From: Vibrio parahaemolyticus
Lineage (GTDB): Bacteria > Pseudomonadota > Gammaproteobacteria > Enterobacterales > Vibrionaceae
Length of the DNA: 64,000 nucleotides
Reading direction: 5' to 3'
Assembly: GCF_900460535.1 (NCBI RefSeq)
Contig: NZ_UHIL01000002.1
Span: 1,736,001 to 1,800,000 of the forward strand
Position 1 is the first letter of the stretch. Each line of letters begins with the position of its first letter. Shown one piece after another: positions 35,779 to 44,512 of this stretch. A program made the position numbers and the translations under genes. The notes under the pieces are model-generated. The model saw only the letters and a program-made list of their open reading frames with translations, searched no databases and was not told the DNA's origin.

Positions 35779-36288
35779 TCACAGCTGGAGAGTGTAGAGT
35801 TCTAAAGTTCGGCCATTATCATATTGCTGCTCAACACGTTCAAATTCGAAACCGAGTTTTTTCAGCAAACTTATACTACGAATATTATCATTATTCGTAA
35901 TCGCGAGCAGTTGACTAAGTTGCATCGCTTGTTTCGCGTACTCGATCACTGCCTTTGCTGCTTCTATAGCAAAACCTTGGCCGTAAGCTGAAGGAAGAAA
36001 ACCATAGCCGATGTCGTAAGCGTTCAAGGTATCACGCTTCACTAACCCACAAATGCCTAGCGGCTGTTTTGTCTGCTTATCTTCAACCACCAGCAAGCTC
36101 ACACCTTTCTTTTCTTCCATACGCAGCATGTTCTCTTTGATGTAACGAACCGCTTCGTAATCGGTTCGCATTTGCTTATCCCCAACAAAGCGATAAAAGT
36201 CAGGGTGGTTGTAGAGCTCCAATATAAATGGCGCATCATCTACACTCACTAGACGCAGTATCAATCGTTCGGTGGTCAAAGTTTTCAT
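35779..36288 (-). CDS. GNAT-family N-acetyltransferase (RimJ/RimL type)
   Basis: This 169-residue acyltransferase begins MKTLTTERLILRLVSVDDA, the classic RimJ/RimL-like start, and carries acetyl-CoA-binding elements (GYGFLPSAYGQGFAIEAAKAV) and the C-terminal NNDNIRSISLLKKLGFEFE motif. The ATG at 36288 is preceded by GGAG and is preferred to the longer frame (36327). The stop is next to the start of the YgbA-type gene on the same strand. The substrate (ribosomal protein, polyamine or antibiotic) cannot be assigned. Confidence 0.87.
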   Translation of the reverse strand: MKTLTTERLILRLVSVDDAPFILELYNHPDFYRFVGDKQMRTDYEAVRYIKENMLRMEEKKGVSLLVVEDKQTKQPLGICGLVKRDTLNAYDIGYGFLPSAYGQGFAIEAAKAVIEYAKQAMQLSQLLAITNNDNIRSISLLKKLGFEFERVEQQYDNGRTLELYTLQL

Positions 36289-36360
36289 ACGAACTCCATT
36301 ATGGTTGTAACTTGGATGAAAAATCACTATCCTGCCCCGCTAAATTAAAGGACCAACACC

Positions 36361-36543
36361 ATGAACCGCAAGAAGAAAATCAATCAGATCTTAAAAGCGA
36401 AGCAGAAGAAGCACAACGCGAAGCTGCATAAAAGCAACAAACCGCGCTACATCTCTAAAGCTGAGCGCGCGAAAATGGAAGCCGAAGAACAACAGCAATC
36501 TTCTGAAAACGTTGTAGAGACAGCAACTGCTGACCAAGCTTAA
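36361..36543 (+). CDS. DUF2986 small basic protein
   Basis: This 60-residue protein starts with a strongly basic segment (MNRKKKINQILKAKQKKHN) and a conserved RYISKAERAKMEAEE section, matching DUF2986, a family of short proteins from Vibrio and Shewanella relatives. The basic N-terminus suggests nucleic-acid or ribosome association, but no function is known. It is followed at once by a terminator. Confidence 0.75.
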   Translation: MNRKKKINQILKAKQKKHNAKLHKSNKPRYISKAERAKMEAEEQQQSSENVVETATADQA

Positions 36544-36546
36544 AAA

Positions 36547-36572
36547 GAAAAGCCGCATAATGCGGCTTTTTT
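36547..36572. terminator. Bidirectional terminator
   Basis: AAAGCCGCA / TGCGGCTTT stem with A and T tracts, between DUF2986 and the convergent TonB receptor gene. Confidence 0.85.
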
Positions 36573-36595
36573 ACTTTTAGAAAAGAATATTGAAC

Positions 36596-38773
36596 TTAGT
36601 ATTCAAGGCTGTAGTTCAGTGTAAACGTGCGGCCTCGACCTTTGTAATCATACGCCGCCGCATCGTAGTGAGCTGCGTACAAGATCTGTGCACGTTGGCC
36701 CCAAGCCGTGGTGTAATCTTCATCAAGCAGGTTTTGAATACCAAAGCCAAGCTGACCAACTGGCAAATTCACATTGCCCAGTAGATCAAACGTGGTGTAA
36801 CCATCAAGCTTGTTGTTAGCATCATCTTCGTAATCAAACATGGTTTGGCTTTGTAGACGCACTGAATAATCATCCTGATAGTAAGCCGCCCAAGCGTTCG
36901 CTTTTGATGTGCTTGCTTTACCTGCGCTTAAGTCTTCCCACTTCCCGTTGGTTTTCAGCTCAGACACGACATAATGACCAGAAGCACCCAATAGGATGTC
37001 GCTGCTTACCCAATAATTGATGTTTGCTTCTGCGCCGTACACACGTTGCTCATCATCGACGTTGGTGATTAGAAGCGTCTTTTTATCGTACTTGATGGAG
37101 TTGTCCGACACCGAGTAGTAACCCGCCGCTTGCAGTGCAACAGTATCGGTATCTAAGCGATAACCAATTTCGTAGCTGTCCGTTTTAATGCCCGACATTT
37201 TTGAATCGGCTACATTGATGCTGTCTTTGAGTGCGTAGTGCCCGTTGGCATCAACGGCCTCGTAGCTGCCTTGACCGTAGTATTTCGCTGGGTCTGCTAA
37301 TTCAAAACCTTGTGAGAAGTTCGCCCACAATTGAGATTCTTCATTCAACTGATAAATTGTCCCAATATTAAACAAACTCACCGAGTAATCAGTACTGCCA
37401 CCCGGCACTGCATCAGCAGACACACCTTTGCCCGAAGCAATGTTCTTCTGCACGCTGTATGCGACAAAATCATCAATCTTGTTGTCCATATATTGATAAC
37501 GGTATCCCGCCTGCACAGACCAATCTTGATTGATTTGGTAATCCCCCTGCACAAACATCGCGTAAGATGTTACATCTACACCAGGATAACGCCCCACTTC
37601 CGCATACGTTCGGTTAATTAGGTTACCTGAGTTGTCTGCGATGGTTTTGTCGAACAAAGCTTGATTGCTATCGAATCGATCTAAGTATGCATCCACACCG
37701 TAAACGGCACTGAATGCACCCCAACTTTTCGCCAGCGCTAAACGCCCCGCAAACACTTCGGTTTCTTGTTGTGAAGAGCTTTGGTAATACGGTGTAAAAG
37801 TTTGATCTTCGCTGCGATAAGACAACTCACCAATCAATTGATGACCGAATACGTTGTCGTGTGCGTAGTTTGCACTTAAAAGTACACGCTCTGTACCATG
37901 CTCACGATCGGAATCGAACCCTTTTCGCACATCAACAAATTTGCTATTAACAATGTACAAGCCGTATGGCGAATCTTGCTGGCTGTCATAGTATTGCGCG
38001 ACAAGGTTTAACTTGCTGGCATCGGAGATTTGGATCTCTGCCGAACCCATAACATCAAGCGTTGAGTTATATTGCAGAGAACCTTGAGAAATGTCTGGCG
38101 TGACAATGTCACCATTTCCGTCAAATGCACCTTGTGTCTCAGAATACACCACTGAGCCACGTGCTTTTACGATGTCATTTCCACCAGCAACGGATTGTGC
38201 GACTTTGTAGTCAAAATCATCGCTGCTGTTGAAGCCTGACGTACCGCCGACAAAAGATTCAAACGCCAATTCATCTGAGTACGCTTTTTTAGTGATGATG
38301 TTAATGACACCACCCGTCGCACCAGCCCCATAAATGGAGGTCGCGCCTGAAAGCACTTCAATTCGTTCGATGTTGAACGGGTCAATCGCATCCAATTGAC
38401 GACTGATAGGACGAGAAGATTGCAGAGAAACGCCATCAATCATGACCAGCATGGCTCTGCCACGCAGATTTTGGCCGTAGTTTGTCCGGCCGCCAGTGCC
38501 AACATCTAAAGAAGGGATCGTGGCAGAAAGAATATCACCCAGAGTTTTACCTGCTCGGTATTGTTGAGCAATTTCTTCTTGCCCTACAAACCAAACCGTA
38601 CCGGGAATATCAGAGATGGATTTTGGCATGACGCTGCCAACCACGACTAATTGTTCATCTGCTGCGTTTTGAGACGCCAGTTGCTGAGCTTGTTCTGCAG
38701 CCAATGCGTGCGCTGCATATCCACTGCTCATCGCTAATACGATGAGGTTTAAAGAGAACTTCCTATTTGTCAT
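36596..38773 (-). CDS. TonB-dependent siderophore receptor, IutA-like
   Basis: This 725-residue outer-membrane receptor has a signal peptide (LIVLAMSSGYAAHALAAE), a TonB box-like EQLVVVGSV, a plug domain and a 22-strand barrel ending in an aromatic residue (LNYSLEY). The plug segment RTNYGQNLRGRAMLVMIDG and QLDAIDPFNIERIEVLSG resembles the ferric aerobactin receptor IutA, so a hydroxamate siderophore is the best guess. The promoter carries a 16/19 Fur box (38806-38824), and an FhuF-like reductase lies just upstream on the same strand. No siderophore biosynthesis or ABC importer genes are nearby, so uptake may be of foreign siderophores. Confidence 0.88.
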   Translation of the reverse strand: MTNRKFSLNLIVLAMSSGYAAHALAAEQAQQLASQNAADEQLVVVGSVMPKSISDIPGTVWFVGQEEIAQQYRAGKTLGDILSATIPSLDVGTGGRTNYGQNLRGRAMLVMIDGVSLQSSRPISRQLDAIDPFNIERIEVLSGATSIYGAGATGGVINIITKKAYSDELAFESFVGGTSGFNSSDDFDYKVAQSVAGGNDIVKARGSVVYSETQGAFDGNGDIVTPDISQGSLQYNSTLDVMGSAEIQISDASKLNLVAQYYDSQQDSPYGLYIVNSKFVDVRKGFDSDREHGTERVLLSANYAHDNVFGHQLIGELSYRSEDQTFTPYYQSSSQQETEVFAGRLALAKSWGAFSAVYGVDAYLDRFDSNQALFDKTIADNSGNLINRTYAEVGRYPGVDVTSYAMFVQGDYQINQDWSVQAGYRYQYMDNKIDDFVAYSVQKNIASGKGVSADAVPGGSTDYSVSLFNIGTIYQLNEESQLWANFSQGFELADPAKYYGQGSYEAVDANGHYALKDSINVADSKMSGIKTDSYEIGYRLDTDTVALQAAGYYSVSDNSIKYDKKTLLITNVDDEQRVYGAEANINYWVSSDILLGASGHYVVSELKTNGKWEDLSAGKASTSKANAWAAYYQDDYSVRLQSQTMFDYEDDANNKLDGYTTFDLLGNVNLPVGQLGFGIQNLLDEDYTTAWGQRAQILYAAHYDAAAYDYKGRGRTFTLNYSLEY

Positions 38774-38805
38774 TGTATTTATCTTTTTGTTGTAGCCAAA
38801 GAATC

Positions 38806-38824
38806 GACAATGATACTTATTATC
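38806..38824. promoter_or_regulatory. Fur box upstream of the TonB receptor
   Basis: GACAATGATACTTATTATC matches GATAATGATAATCATTATC at 16 of 19 positions and lies 33 bp upstream of the receptor start, in the promoter region. Confidence 0.8.
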
Positions 38825-38863
38825 AATAACAAATCGAGCACTGTTACATAGGTTAATAAGTTG

Positions 38864-39601
38864 TTAACCATTGCTCTTTTGCATGATTAACTGACGGTTT
38901 TTTGCTGCTCTAGGGCAGTCCTCGCAGAGCTTTCTTCCTTCACACTTGTACACCAAGCAGCAGCTTTTTCTGACCAGTTTGAGCGGTTGCTCATGAGGCA
39001 CACCATGCAAAGCATCGATATGACACTCATCCAGCCCCAGAGCACTAAGCCACAAGCTAGCATGCTCTTTAATGATGGCATCGGTCAGTTGAGGGAAATG
39101 TTGCTGTAACCTTAACAAGCACGCCAAAATACCGTCTGACATCAACTGATGAGTAAACCCCGGACGAATGCGAATCCACTCGTTCATCTGTTCTTGATAA
39201 AAATCGAACAAAGCTCGAATTTGACGCCCTGCCTGCGCAATCAATATTGTGTGACTACCTTGAATATGTTCCTGATCCGCAAAGCGAAATCCTCTAACAA
39301 AGCAGGGCTGTAAGTACTGCGCCATATTGCGTAAATTCGGGAGCGAATGAAAACCGTAGATAGAGACAAGCGCAACGTAGATTGGCTGCCAACAGAGCAA
39401 ATCCCATGTTCTTGTGAGCCAATACGCCCTTCCGGCCTCTGGATACGTTTCAGAAAGTTGACGATACAACTCTTGGACGATGGGATTGATATCATTATCG
39501 ATATGAATGGCATCCGACTCAATGCGACCAATATCGCCATGTAAATAAGGAGTGATGGTTTGCGATGTTTGAAAGAGTTGCGGGAAAAATGACTCGGACA
39601 T
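38864..39601 (-). CDS. FhuF-like siderophore-iron reductase
   Basis: This 245-residue protein resembles FhuF, a cytoplasmic 2Fe-2S protein that releases iron from hydroxamate siderophores by reduction. The C-terminus shows the unusual cluster motif of this family, SCCLVYKCEGRKLCEDCP, with the Cys-Cys pair followed by a C-x2-C. It lies 90 nt upstream of the receptor gene on the same strand, but the receptor has its own Fur-boxed promoter. A weak Fur-like sequence is at 39655-39673. Confidence 0.85.
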   Translation of the reverse strand: MSESFFPQLFQTSQTITPYLHGDIGRIESDAIHIDNDINPIVQELYRQLSETYPEAGRAYWLTRTWDLLCWQPIYVALVSIYGFHSLPNLRNMAQYLQPCFVRGFRFADQEHIQGSHTILIAQAGRQIRALFDFYQEQMNEWIRIRPGFTHQLMSDGILACLLRLQQHFPQLTDAIIKEHASLWLSALGLDECHIDALHGVPHEQPLKLVRKSCCLVYKCEGRKLCEDCPRAAKNRQLIMQKSNG

Positions 39602-40019
39602 GATTGCGTGCGGTTACGGTTTGAGATCTGCCCCCTTTATACTTAACCATGAATCGCAATGCAAACTATTATCTTTTGTATTTGCGCATTTTATATACCG
39701 TTGACCGGCGCTCCAAGTCAGTATCCATTTCGTTGCTCAACCACTTGAGTAAAACGACACACTATAAAATTCAACAAATGATTAAATCATCAGCAGGTTT
39801 TGAGGTATTTCGATTTAAAAATGCCACAGCATAAAAACACCTTGGTAAAAGGTCTGTAACAGTTCGCTCTGATAGCGTGAGTTATTGCCAATAATTGAAT
39901 ATTGCTGTTTCTTATCCAACGGAATGTGAACAACATGAAGTATTTTCCATCTGAATATCGGGACAATATAACTAGGTAATTTGGCTATATAGCCCTCTGT
40001 TTTGAATAAGGAAATCCAC
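39602..40019. other. Divergent intergenic region, FhuF-like gene / Dcu transporter
   Basis: About 420 bases without a convincing gene. A weak Fur-like sequence (11/19) is at 39655-39673 near the FhuF side. A 12-bp palindrome GGCTATATAGCC is at 39983-39994 close to the Dcu start. No perfect FNR or CRP site was found. Confidence 0.5.
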
Positions 40020-41351
40020 ATGTTGTATCTTGAGTTTCTATTTTTGCTCGTGATGCTGTATATCGGCTCACGCTATGGTGGTATCGGCCTCGGGGTCGTA
40101 TCTGGTATTGGTTTGGTGATTGAAGTCTTTATCTTTAAGATGCCGCCAACCTCCCCTCCTGTCACCGTTATGTTGATCATCCTAGCGGTTGTAACATGTG
40201 CATCGATTCTTGAAGCCGCAGGCGGTTTGAAATACATGCTTCAAGTTGCCGAACGTGTGCTTCGTAAAAACCCAAAACGCGTCACCCTGATCGCTCCTTT
40301 TGTGACTTACTTTATGACTTTCTTGCTCGGTACAGGTCACGCGGTTTACTCCATTATGCCAATCATTGGCGACGTTGCATTGAAAAACGGCATTCGTCCT
40401 GAGCGTCCAATGGCGGCGGCGTCTGTCGCCTCTCAAATCGCAATCACAGCCTCACCAATTTCAGCGGCTGTGGTTTACTACTTAGCGCAACTCTCTGATA
40501 TTCAGCACGAGATCACTCTGCTTTCTATTTTGCTCGTTACGGTTCCAGCAACACTATTCGGTACGTTGCTAATGTCACTTTACAGCATCAAACGAGGTAA
40601 AGAACTGGAAGACGACGAAGAATACCAAGAGCGTTTGAAAGATCCTGTGTGGCGTGAAAAGATCCTCAACACAACTGCAACGTCTCTTGACGAAGTGCTA
40701 CCAACAAGTGCTCGCAACTCTGTGTTGCTGTTCATCGCTTCTATCTTGGTTATCGTCGTTATCGCGATGTGGCCAGACATTCGTACTATTGTGGATGGCG
40801 CGAAGCCAATTAGCATGGCCGTTGTCATTCAAATGATGATGCTCTGCTTCGGCGGTATCATTCTTCTTGCAACCAAAACTGATCCGCGAGACGTGCCAAA
40901 CGGTGTGGTATTCAAATCGGGTATGGTGGCGGCAATTGCTATCTTCGGTATCGCATGGATGTCTGATACTTACTTCCAATACGCAATGCCTCAATTCAAA
41001 TCTGGCATTGTAGAGATGGTAACGAACTACCCTTGGACGTTCGCACTGGCGTTGTTCATTGTATCGGTTGTGGTGAACTCTCAAGCAGCAACGGCTCGTA
41101 TGATGCTGCCTGTTGGTCTTGGCTTGGGTCTGGATCCTGCACTGCTTATCGGTCTAATGCCAGCGGTGTACGGTTACTTCTTTATTCCGAACTACCCTTC
41201 TGATATCGCGACAGTGAACTTCGATACATCAGGTACAACTAAGATTGGTAAGTGGTACTTCAACCACTCATTTATGTCGGTAGGTTTGATTGGTGTGATC
41301 GGCGCGTGTTGCTTAGGTTACGTACTAGGACAAATCATCATTCCTTCATAA
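40020..41351 (+). CDS. dcuB: Anaerobic C4-dicarboxylate transporter (Dcu family, DcuB-like)
   Basis: This inner-membrane carrier exchanges fumarate/aspartate for succinate during anaerobic growth. From the ATG at 40020 (AAGGA seven bases before) it has 443 residues, as in DcuA/DcuB (433-446), with about 11-12 hydrophobic segments. Family blocks visible are GGIGLGVVSGIGL, FLLGTGHAVYSIMPIIGDVA, ASQIAITASPISAA and FIPNYPSDIATVNFD near the C-terminus. DcuB is favoured over DcuA by overall appearance but this is not certain. It is monocistronic with a strong terminator. The known homologues are FNR- and DcuSR-regulated, but no perfect FNR box was seen upstream. Confidence 0.85.
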   Translation: MLYLEFLFLLVMLYIGSRYGGIGLGVVSGIGLVIEVFIFKMPPTSPPVTVMLIILAVVTCASILEAAGGLKYMLQVAERVLRKNPKRVTLIAPFVTYFMTFLLGTGHAVYSIMPIIGDVALKNGIRPERPMAAASVASQIAITASPISAAVVYYLAQLSDIQHEITLLSILLVTVPATLFGTLLMSLYSIKRGKELEDDEEYQERLKDPVWREKILNTTATSLDEVLPTSARNSVLLFIASILVIVVIAMWPDIRTIVDGAKPISMAVVIQMMMLCFGGIILLATKTDPRDVPNGVVFKSGMVAAIAIFGIAWMSDTYFQYAMPQFKSGIVEMVTNYPWTFALALFIVSVVVNSQAATARMMLPVGLGLGLDPALLIGLMPAVYGYFFIPNYPSDIATVNFDTSGTTKIGKWYFNHSFMSVGLIGVIGACCLGYVLGQIIIPS

Positions 41352-41372
41352 ACAACCTGTAAAGTAAGATTG

Positions 41373-41423
41373 GAAGGCGAGTCATTGTACGCATAAGTAC
41401 AGCCTGAATGACTCGCCTTTTCT
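41373..41423. terminator. Bidirectional terminator with long loop
   Basis: A 13-bp stem (AAGGCGAGTCATT / AATGACTCGCCTT) closes a 20-nt loop that contains a further small stem (GTAC/GTAC). It is followed by TTTC and lies between dcuB and the convergent NYN gene. Confidence 0.7.
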
Positions 41424-41439
41424 TTGTCTAGTCTAATGA

Positions 41440-41928
41440 TTACAGCAAGAAATCATCATCAATCGCGACGAAATTATCAGCACAATCAATCAAGGTTTGC
41501 GAGGTTAACCTTGGTACACCATAGACGGTGACCTTCTTGTTGTAGCGCTGCTGAATACGTTCCACCAGCAAACTGAAGTCGCCATCACCAGAAACCAAAA
41601 TCACGCGGTCAACATCAGGCGCAATCTCAATCGCATCGAGAGTGATACCGACATCCCAATCCCCTTTGGCGCTGCCATCTCGACGCTGAATGTAAGGCTT
41701 CAACATCACCTCAAATCCCACACCTCTTAGAATGTGATGAAACTGGCGTTGCTTCGGATCGTTACTGGCAATGGCATAAGCTTTTGCGCTTACTACTTGC
41801 TTTTCTTGTGTCGCGACATACCAAAACTGGTTGTAGTCAAAGTTACTGCGATACGCTTCGCGACAAGTGTAATAAACGTTTTGAACGTCAACGAGAATGG
41901 CGATTTTTTCTTTGTGGTCTGATTGCAT
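41440..41928 (-). CDS. NYN domain protein (LabA/DUF88, PIN-like)
   Basis: This 162-residue protein is a single NYN (PIN-like) domain. The acidic residues expected for the metal site are present: ILVDVQNVYYT at the N-terminus, KGDWDVGITLDAIEI in the middle, and VILVSGDGDFSLLVE. Such proteins are putative RNases, and LabA homologues act in circadian or other regulation, but no substrate is known. Monocistronic; its 3' end faces dcuB. Confidence 0.85.
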   Translation of the reverse strand: MQSDHKEKIAILVDVQNVYYTCREAYRSNFDYNQFWYVATQEKQVVSAKAYAIASNDPKQRQFHHILRGVGFEVMLKPYIQRRDGSAKGDWDVGITLDAIEIAPDVDRVILVSGDGDFSLLVERIQQRYNKKVTVYGVPRLTSQTLIDCADNFVAIDDDFLL

Positions 41929-42045
41929 GGTGATCTCATACCGATAATTTGCCGCCTACCCTAAGCCAGATCGCCCAAAAGCACAATGAGCCAATTCCAC
42001 TAAACTTAACGTATAAACGGAAAATCGCGTTTTTAGGAGTGAGTC

Positions 42046-42486
42046 ATGGGTGGAAAGTTATTGGTGATACTGCTTTTGTGCGTCTTTGCCTCGACGGCAC
42101 TCGGCTATCCTGCGCACACTCAATACTGGCCGCATCGCAGTGTTCTGTATTTCGCGCCTGAAAATGATGATTACGTAAAACAGTTCTTGCTTGAAGCATT
42201 GATGCACGAGTGCGAGTTAGTTGATAGAGATGTCGTCACACTGGTGATCACAGAAGATGGCTACACCGTGCCAAGCTGGCTTAAAGAAGAGTTTGATTTA
42301 AAGATACTCGCAGAGATCTACAGCGTGAAAAAAGGCGAGCACACTGCGATTTTGCTCGGTAAAGATGGCTTAGAAAAATACCGCTGGGGGGCAGAAACCG
42401 ACTGGCAATACATTAACGATTTGATTGACCAAATGCCGATGCGAAAACAAGAGATGCAGAGGCAACGAAGCCCCTGCGAAATCTGA
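42046..42486 (+). CDS. DUF4174 secreted protein
   Basis: This 146-residue protein has a signal peptide (LLVILLLCVFASTALGYPA) and a DUF4174 domain, seen as HRSVLYFAPENDDYVKQF, then VTLVITEDGY and the GKDGLEKYRW segment. DUF4174 has a thioredoxin-like outline without a CxxC motif. An AGGAGTGAG ribosome-binding site precedes the ATG. No function is established. Confidence 0.8.
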   Translation: MGGKLLVILLLCVFASTALGYPAHTQYWPHRSVLYFAPENDDYVKQFLLEALMHECELVDRDVVTLVITEDGYTVPSWLKEEFDLKILAEIYSVKKGEHTAILLGKDGLEKYRWGAETDWQYINDLIDQMPMRKQEMQRQRSPCEI

Positions 42487-42530
42487 AGTACTTGAGGAAA
42501 TGAAGACTCGTGAATAAACAGGATTCTTCG

Positions 42531-43289
42531 TTACTTTCCGAACCACGCCAACTTATTATGCAGCTGCGTAACGCTCCCCACCACAATCAATGCAGGGCTC
42601 ACTGCTTGCTCTGCCATGCTAGACAGTTCATTTAGTTTACCTTGGAACACGCGTTGCTCTGGTCGCGTCCCATTTTCGATGATTGCGCATGACATTTCTG
42701 GGTCTAAGCCGTGCGTGATGAGCTTGTCCATAATGTGACTGCTTTGCTTCAACCCCATGTAGAACACAAGCGTGTTGTTTGATTGCGCTAACGAGCGCCA
42801 TTCAATTTCGCGACCGTCTTTTTGCACGTGACCCGTGATGAATTGAACGCTTTGCGCATGATCACGGTGCGTTAGTGGAATACCTGCGTAAGCCGTCGCC
42901 CCCGCCGCAGCGGTGATCCCCGGCACCACTTCGTATTGAATACCGTATTCTGCAAGCTCTTCCAACTCTTCACCGCCACGTCCAAAGATAAATGAATCAC
43001 CACCTTTTAGGCGCACAACGCGTTTCCCTTCTTGTGCTTTTTCCACCAAAATTTGGTTGATCTTATCTTGTGGTACGCAGTGAAAGTCGAGCTTTTTCCC
43101 GACATAAATCATCTCTGCGGATGCCTGTGCTAACTCTAGAATCTCTTTCGATACCAAACGGTCATACACCACAACTTCAGCCGCTTGAATCGCTTTCAAA
43201 CCTTTGACCGTCAGTAAATCCGGATCGCCAGGCCCAGCACCAACAAGAGAAACAAAGCCGCTGTTTAAAGATGAGTTCGCAGTAGTCAT
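42531..43289 (-). CDS. cobA: Uroporphyrinogen-III C-methyltransferase
   Basis: This SUMT makes precorrin-2, the first step toward siroheme, by two SAM-dependent methylations. The 252-residue protein shows [15 protein letters not shown] at the N-terminus, [24 protein letters not shown] and [20 protein letters not shown], all typical of SUMT. It is the free-standing type, without the CysG dehydrogenase/ferrochelatase half. It follows nirC on the same strand and serves siroheme supply for NirB. A TACCCCAAGG element at about 43356 in the gap may be a NarP-type half site. Confidence 0.92.
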   Translation of the reverse strand: MTTANSSLNSGFVSLVGAGPGDPDLLTVKGLKAIQAAEVVVYDRLVSKEILELAQASAEMIYVGKKLDFHCVPQDKINQILVEKAQEGKRVVRLKGGDSFIFGRGGEELEELAEYGIQYEVVPGITAAAGATAYAGIPLTHRDHAQSVQFITGHVQKDGREIEWRSLAQSNNTLVFYMGLKQSSHIMDKLITHGLDPEMSCAIIENGTRPEQRVFQGKLNELSSMAEQAVSPALIVVGSVTQLHNKLAWFGK

Positions 43290-43426
43290 ATCAACGCCTA
43301 TCGGAAAATTTGGATATAAAGAGTAACACTCACTTAAGTGGCTTAGGGTTCAAACTACCCCAAGGAGTTATTACTTTTTATAGCTAAATCAATACAATAT
43401 CTATCGAAAGTTAAATGAGTTGAATA

Positions 43427-43448
43427 GCCCTACCACCAAAGGTAGGGC
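43427..43448 (-). terminator. Hairpin after nirC
   Basis: GCCCTACC / GGTAGGGC stem with a 6-nt loop lies just past the nirC stop on the reverse strand. There is no T run, so it may be only a partial terminator before cobA. Confidence 0.5.
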
Positions 43449-43461
43449 CAAATAAAGCGGT

Positions 43462-44310
43462 TTATTTTGCGATTGCAGGTTCTGCAATAACGTCCTCTTC
43501 TACACTTAGAGAAGGCGCTGTTTTCGCATGAGTTAGGTACAGTGGCAAACAAGTCATGACAAGACCACCGATGATGTTACCTAGAATGGTTGGGATTAAA
43601 TTGAAGTTCAACCAAGTCGCGATACCAAAGTCCGCACCTAGAATCATACCTAGTGGGAATAGGAACATGTTTACCACCGTGTGCTCAAATACAAGTGCGA
43701 AGAAGATGAAGATTGGGAACCACATCATCGCCACGCGACCGGATACTGAACGCGCAGTCATGTTGCCAATCACGCCTAGACACACCATTAGATTACAGAA
43801 GATGCCGCGTACGAAACACGTGATCCATCCGTCCATACCCATGTTTTCAAAACCAAGGCTACGCGCTGTAGAAACAGCGACAAACTTCTTCGCTACCGCG
43901 TTGAGTTCTAGAGAAAAGTTACCGGTTAGAGAAATCGCCACAAGGTAAGCCACAATCAGAGAACCAATCAGGTTACCCAAACCTACCAGCCCCCAGCAAC
44001 GGAAAATACGCCCCCAAGTGATGCTCGGACGGTTTGCGAACTTCGCCAAAGGTGCAAGACCAAATACACCTGTAACTAGGTCGTACCCCATCACACTAAG
44101 AATCACAAAACCAACAGGGAAAACAAGTGCACCCACAAGGCCAATTCCCGTTTGCACCATCGCCGTAATCGCGACAACTACCGCTAACGACAAAATAATG
44201 CCGGCCATCGTGCCACGAAGCAGAAGGTCGCGCGTGCTTGTATTGGTTTTTGCTTCACCCACGTTGATCATGGTTTGCACGAATTCAGCAGGTTTAAAGT
44301 CTGTAGACAT
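43462..44310 (-). CDS. nirC: Formate/nitrite transporter family, NirC-type
   Basis: This 282-residue FNT-family channel has six hydrophobic segments and the family blocks GIILSLAVVVAITAM, FGLAPLAKFANRPSI, AVSTARSLGFENMGMDGWITCFVRGIFCNLMVCLGV and FEHTVVNMFLFPLGM. NirC imports nitrite for the NirBD reductase. The ATG at 44310 has AAGGA before it; the frame starts earlier at 44328 but lacks such a site. It lies between nirD and cobA. The 200-nt gap upstream contains a palindrome and heptad repeats (separate entries). A FocA-type formate role is possible but the context favours nitrite. Confidence 0.9.
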   Translation of the reverse strand: MSTDFKPAEFVQTMINVGEAKTNTSTRDLLLRGTMAGIILSLAVVVAITAMVQTGIGLVGALVFPVGFVILSVMGYDLVTGVFGLAPLAKFANRPSITWGRIFRCWGLVGLGNLIGSLIVAYLVAISLTGNFSLELNAVAKKFVAVSTARSLGFENMGMDGWITCFVRGIFCNLMVCLGVIGNMTARSVSGRVAMMWFPIFIFFALVFEHTVVNMFLFPLGMILGADFGIATWLNFNLIPTILGNIIGGLVMTCLPLYLTHAKTAPSLSVEEDVIAEPAIAK

Positions 44311-44329
44311 GAATGTGTCCTTATTCAAA

Positions 44330-44357
44330 ATTGAAAGTTAAAAGTTGAAGATTGAAT
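44330..44357. repeat. Tandem heptanucleotide repeat upstream of nirC
   Basis: Four imperfect heptads (ATTGAAA, GTTAAAA, GTTGAAG, ATTGAAT) run in tandem within the nirC 5' region, with consensus RTTGAAR. Similar short repeats are scattered in Vibrio intergenic DNA. Confidence 0.65.
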
Positions 44358-44452
44358 AGAGAAAGGCTTCCCGCTGACATCCACTGCTGTCGACATCATC
44401 TCGCTTCCCTGTCCCCCGGAAATGATGCTTGGAAAGCCTTTGTCTATTGAAT
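44352..44452. repeat. Long imperfect palindrome between nirD and nirC
   Basis: Arms of about 21 bp (44352-44372 and 44431-44452) pair with few mismatches around AAAGGCTTCC / GGAAAGCCTTT plus flanking ATTGAATAGA / TCTATTGAAT. A second stem (GACATCAT / ATGATGC) nests inside. This looks like a mobile palindromic (REP/MITE-like) unit or an attenuator. Confidence 0.6.
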
Positions 44453-44512
44453 CTATGAAACGGATACCGAAAGGCGAAGAAACATCCCTCCTCCACAGAG
44501 GAGGGATTAAAC

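Noticed and set aside
39649..39834. 61-codon open frame in the FhuF-like/dcuB gap
   Set aside because: No ribosome-binding site and no recognisable family. The start lies within a weak Fur-like region, so it is considered non-coding.
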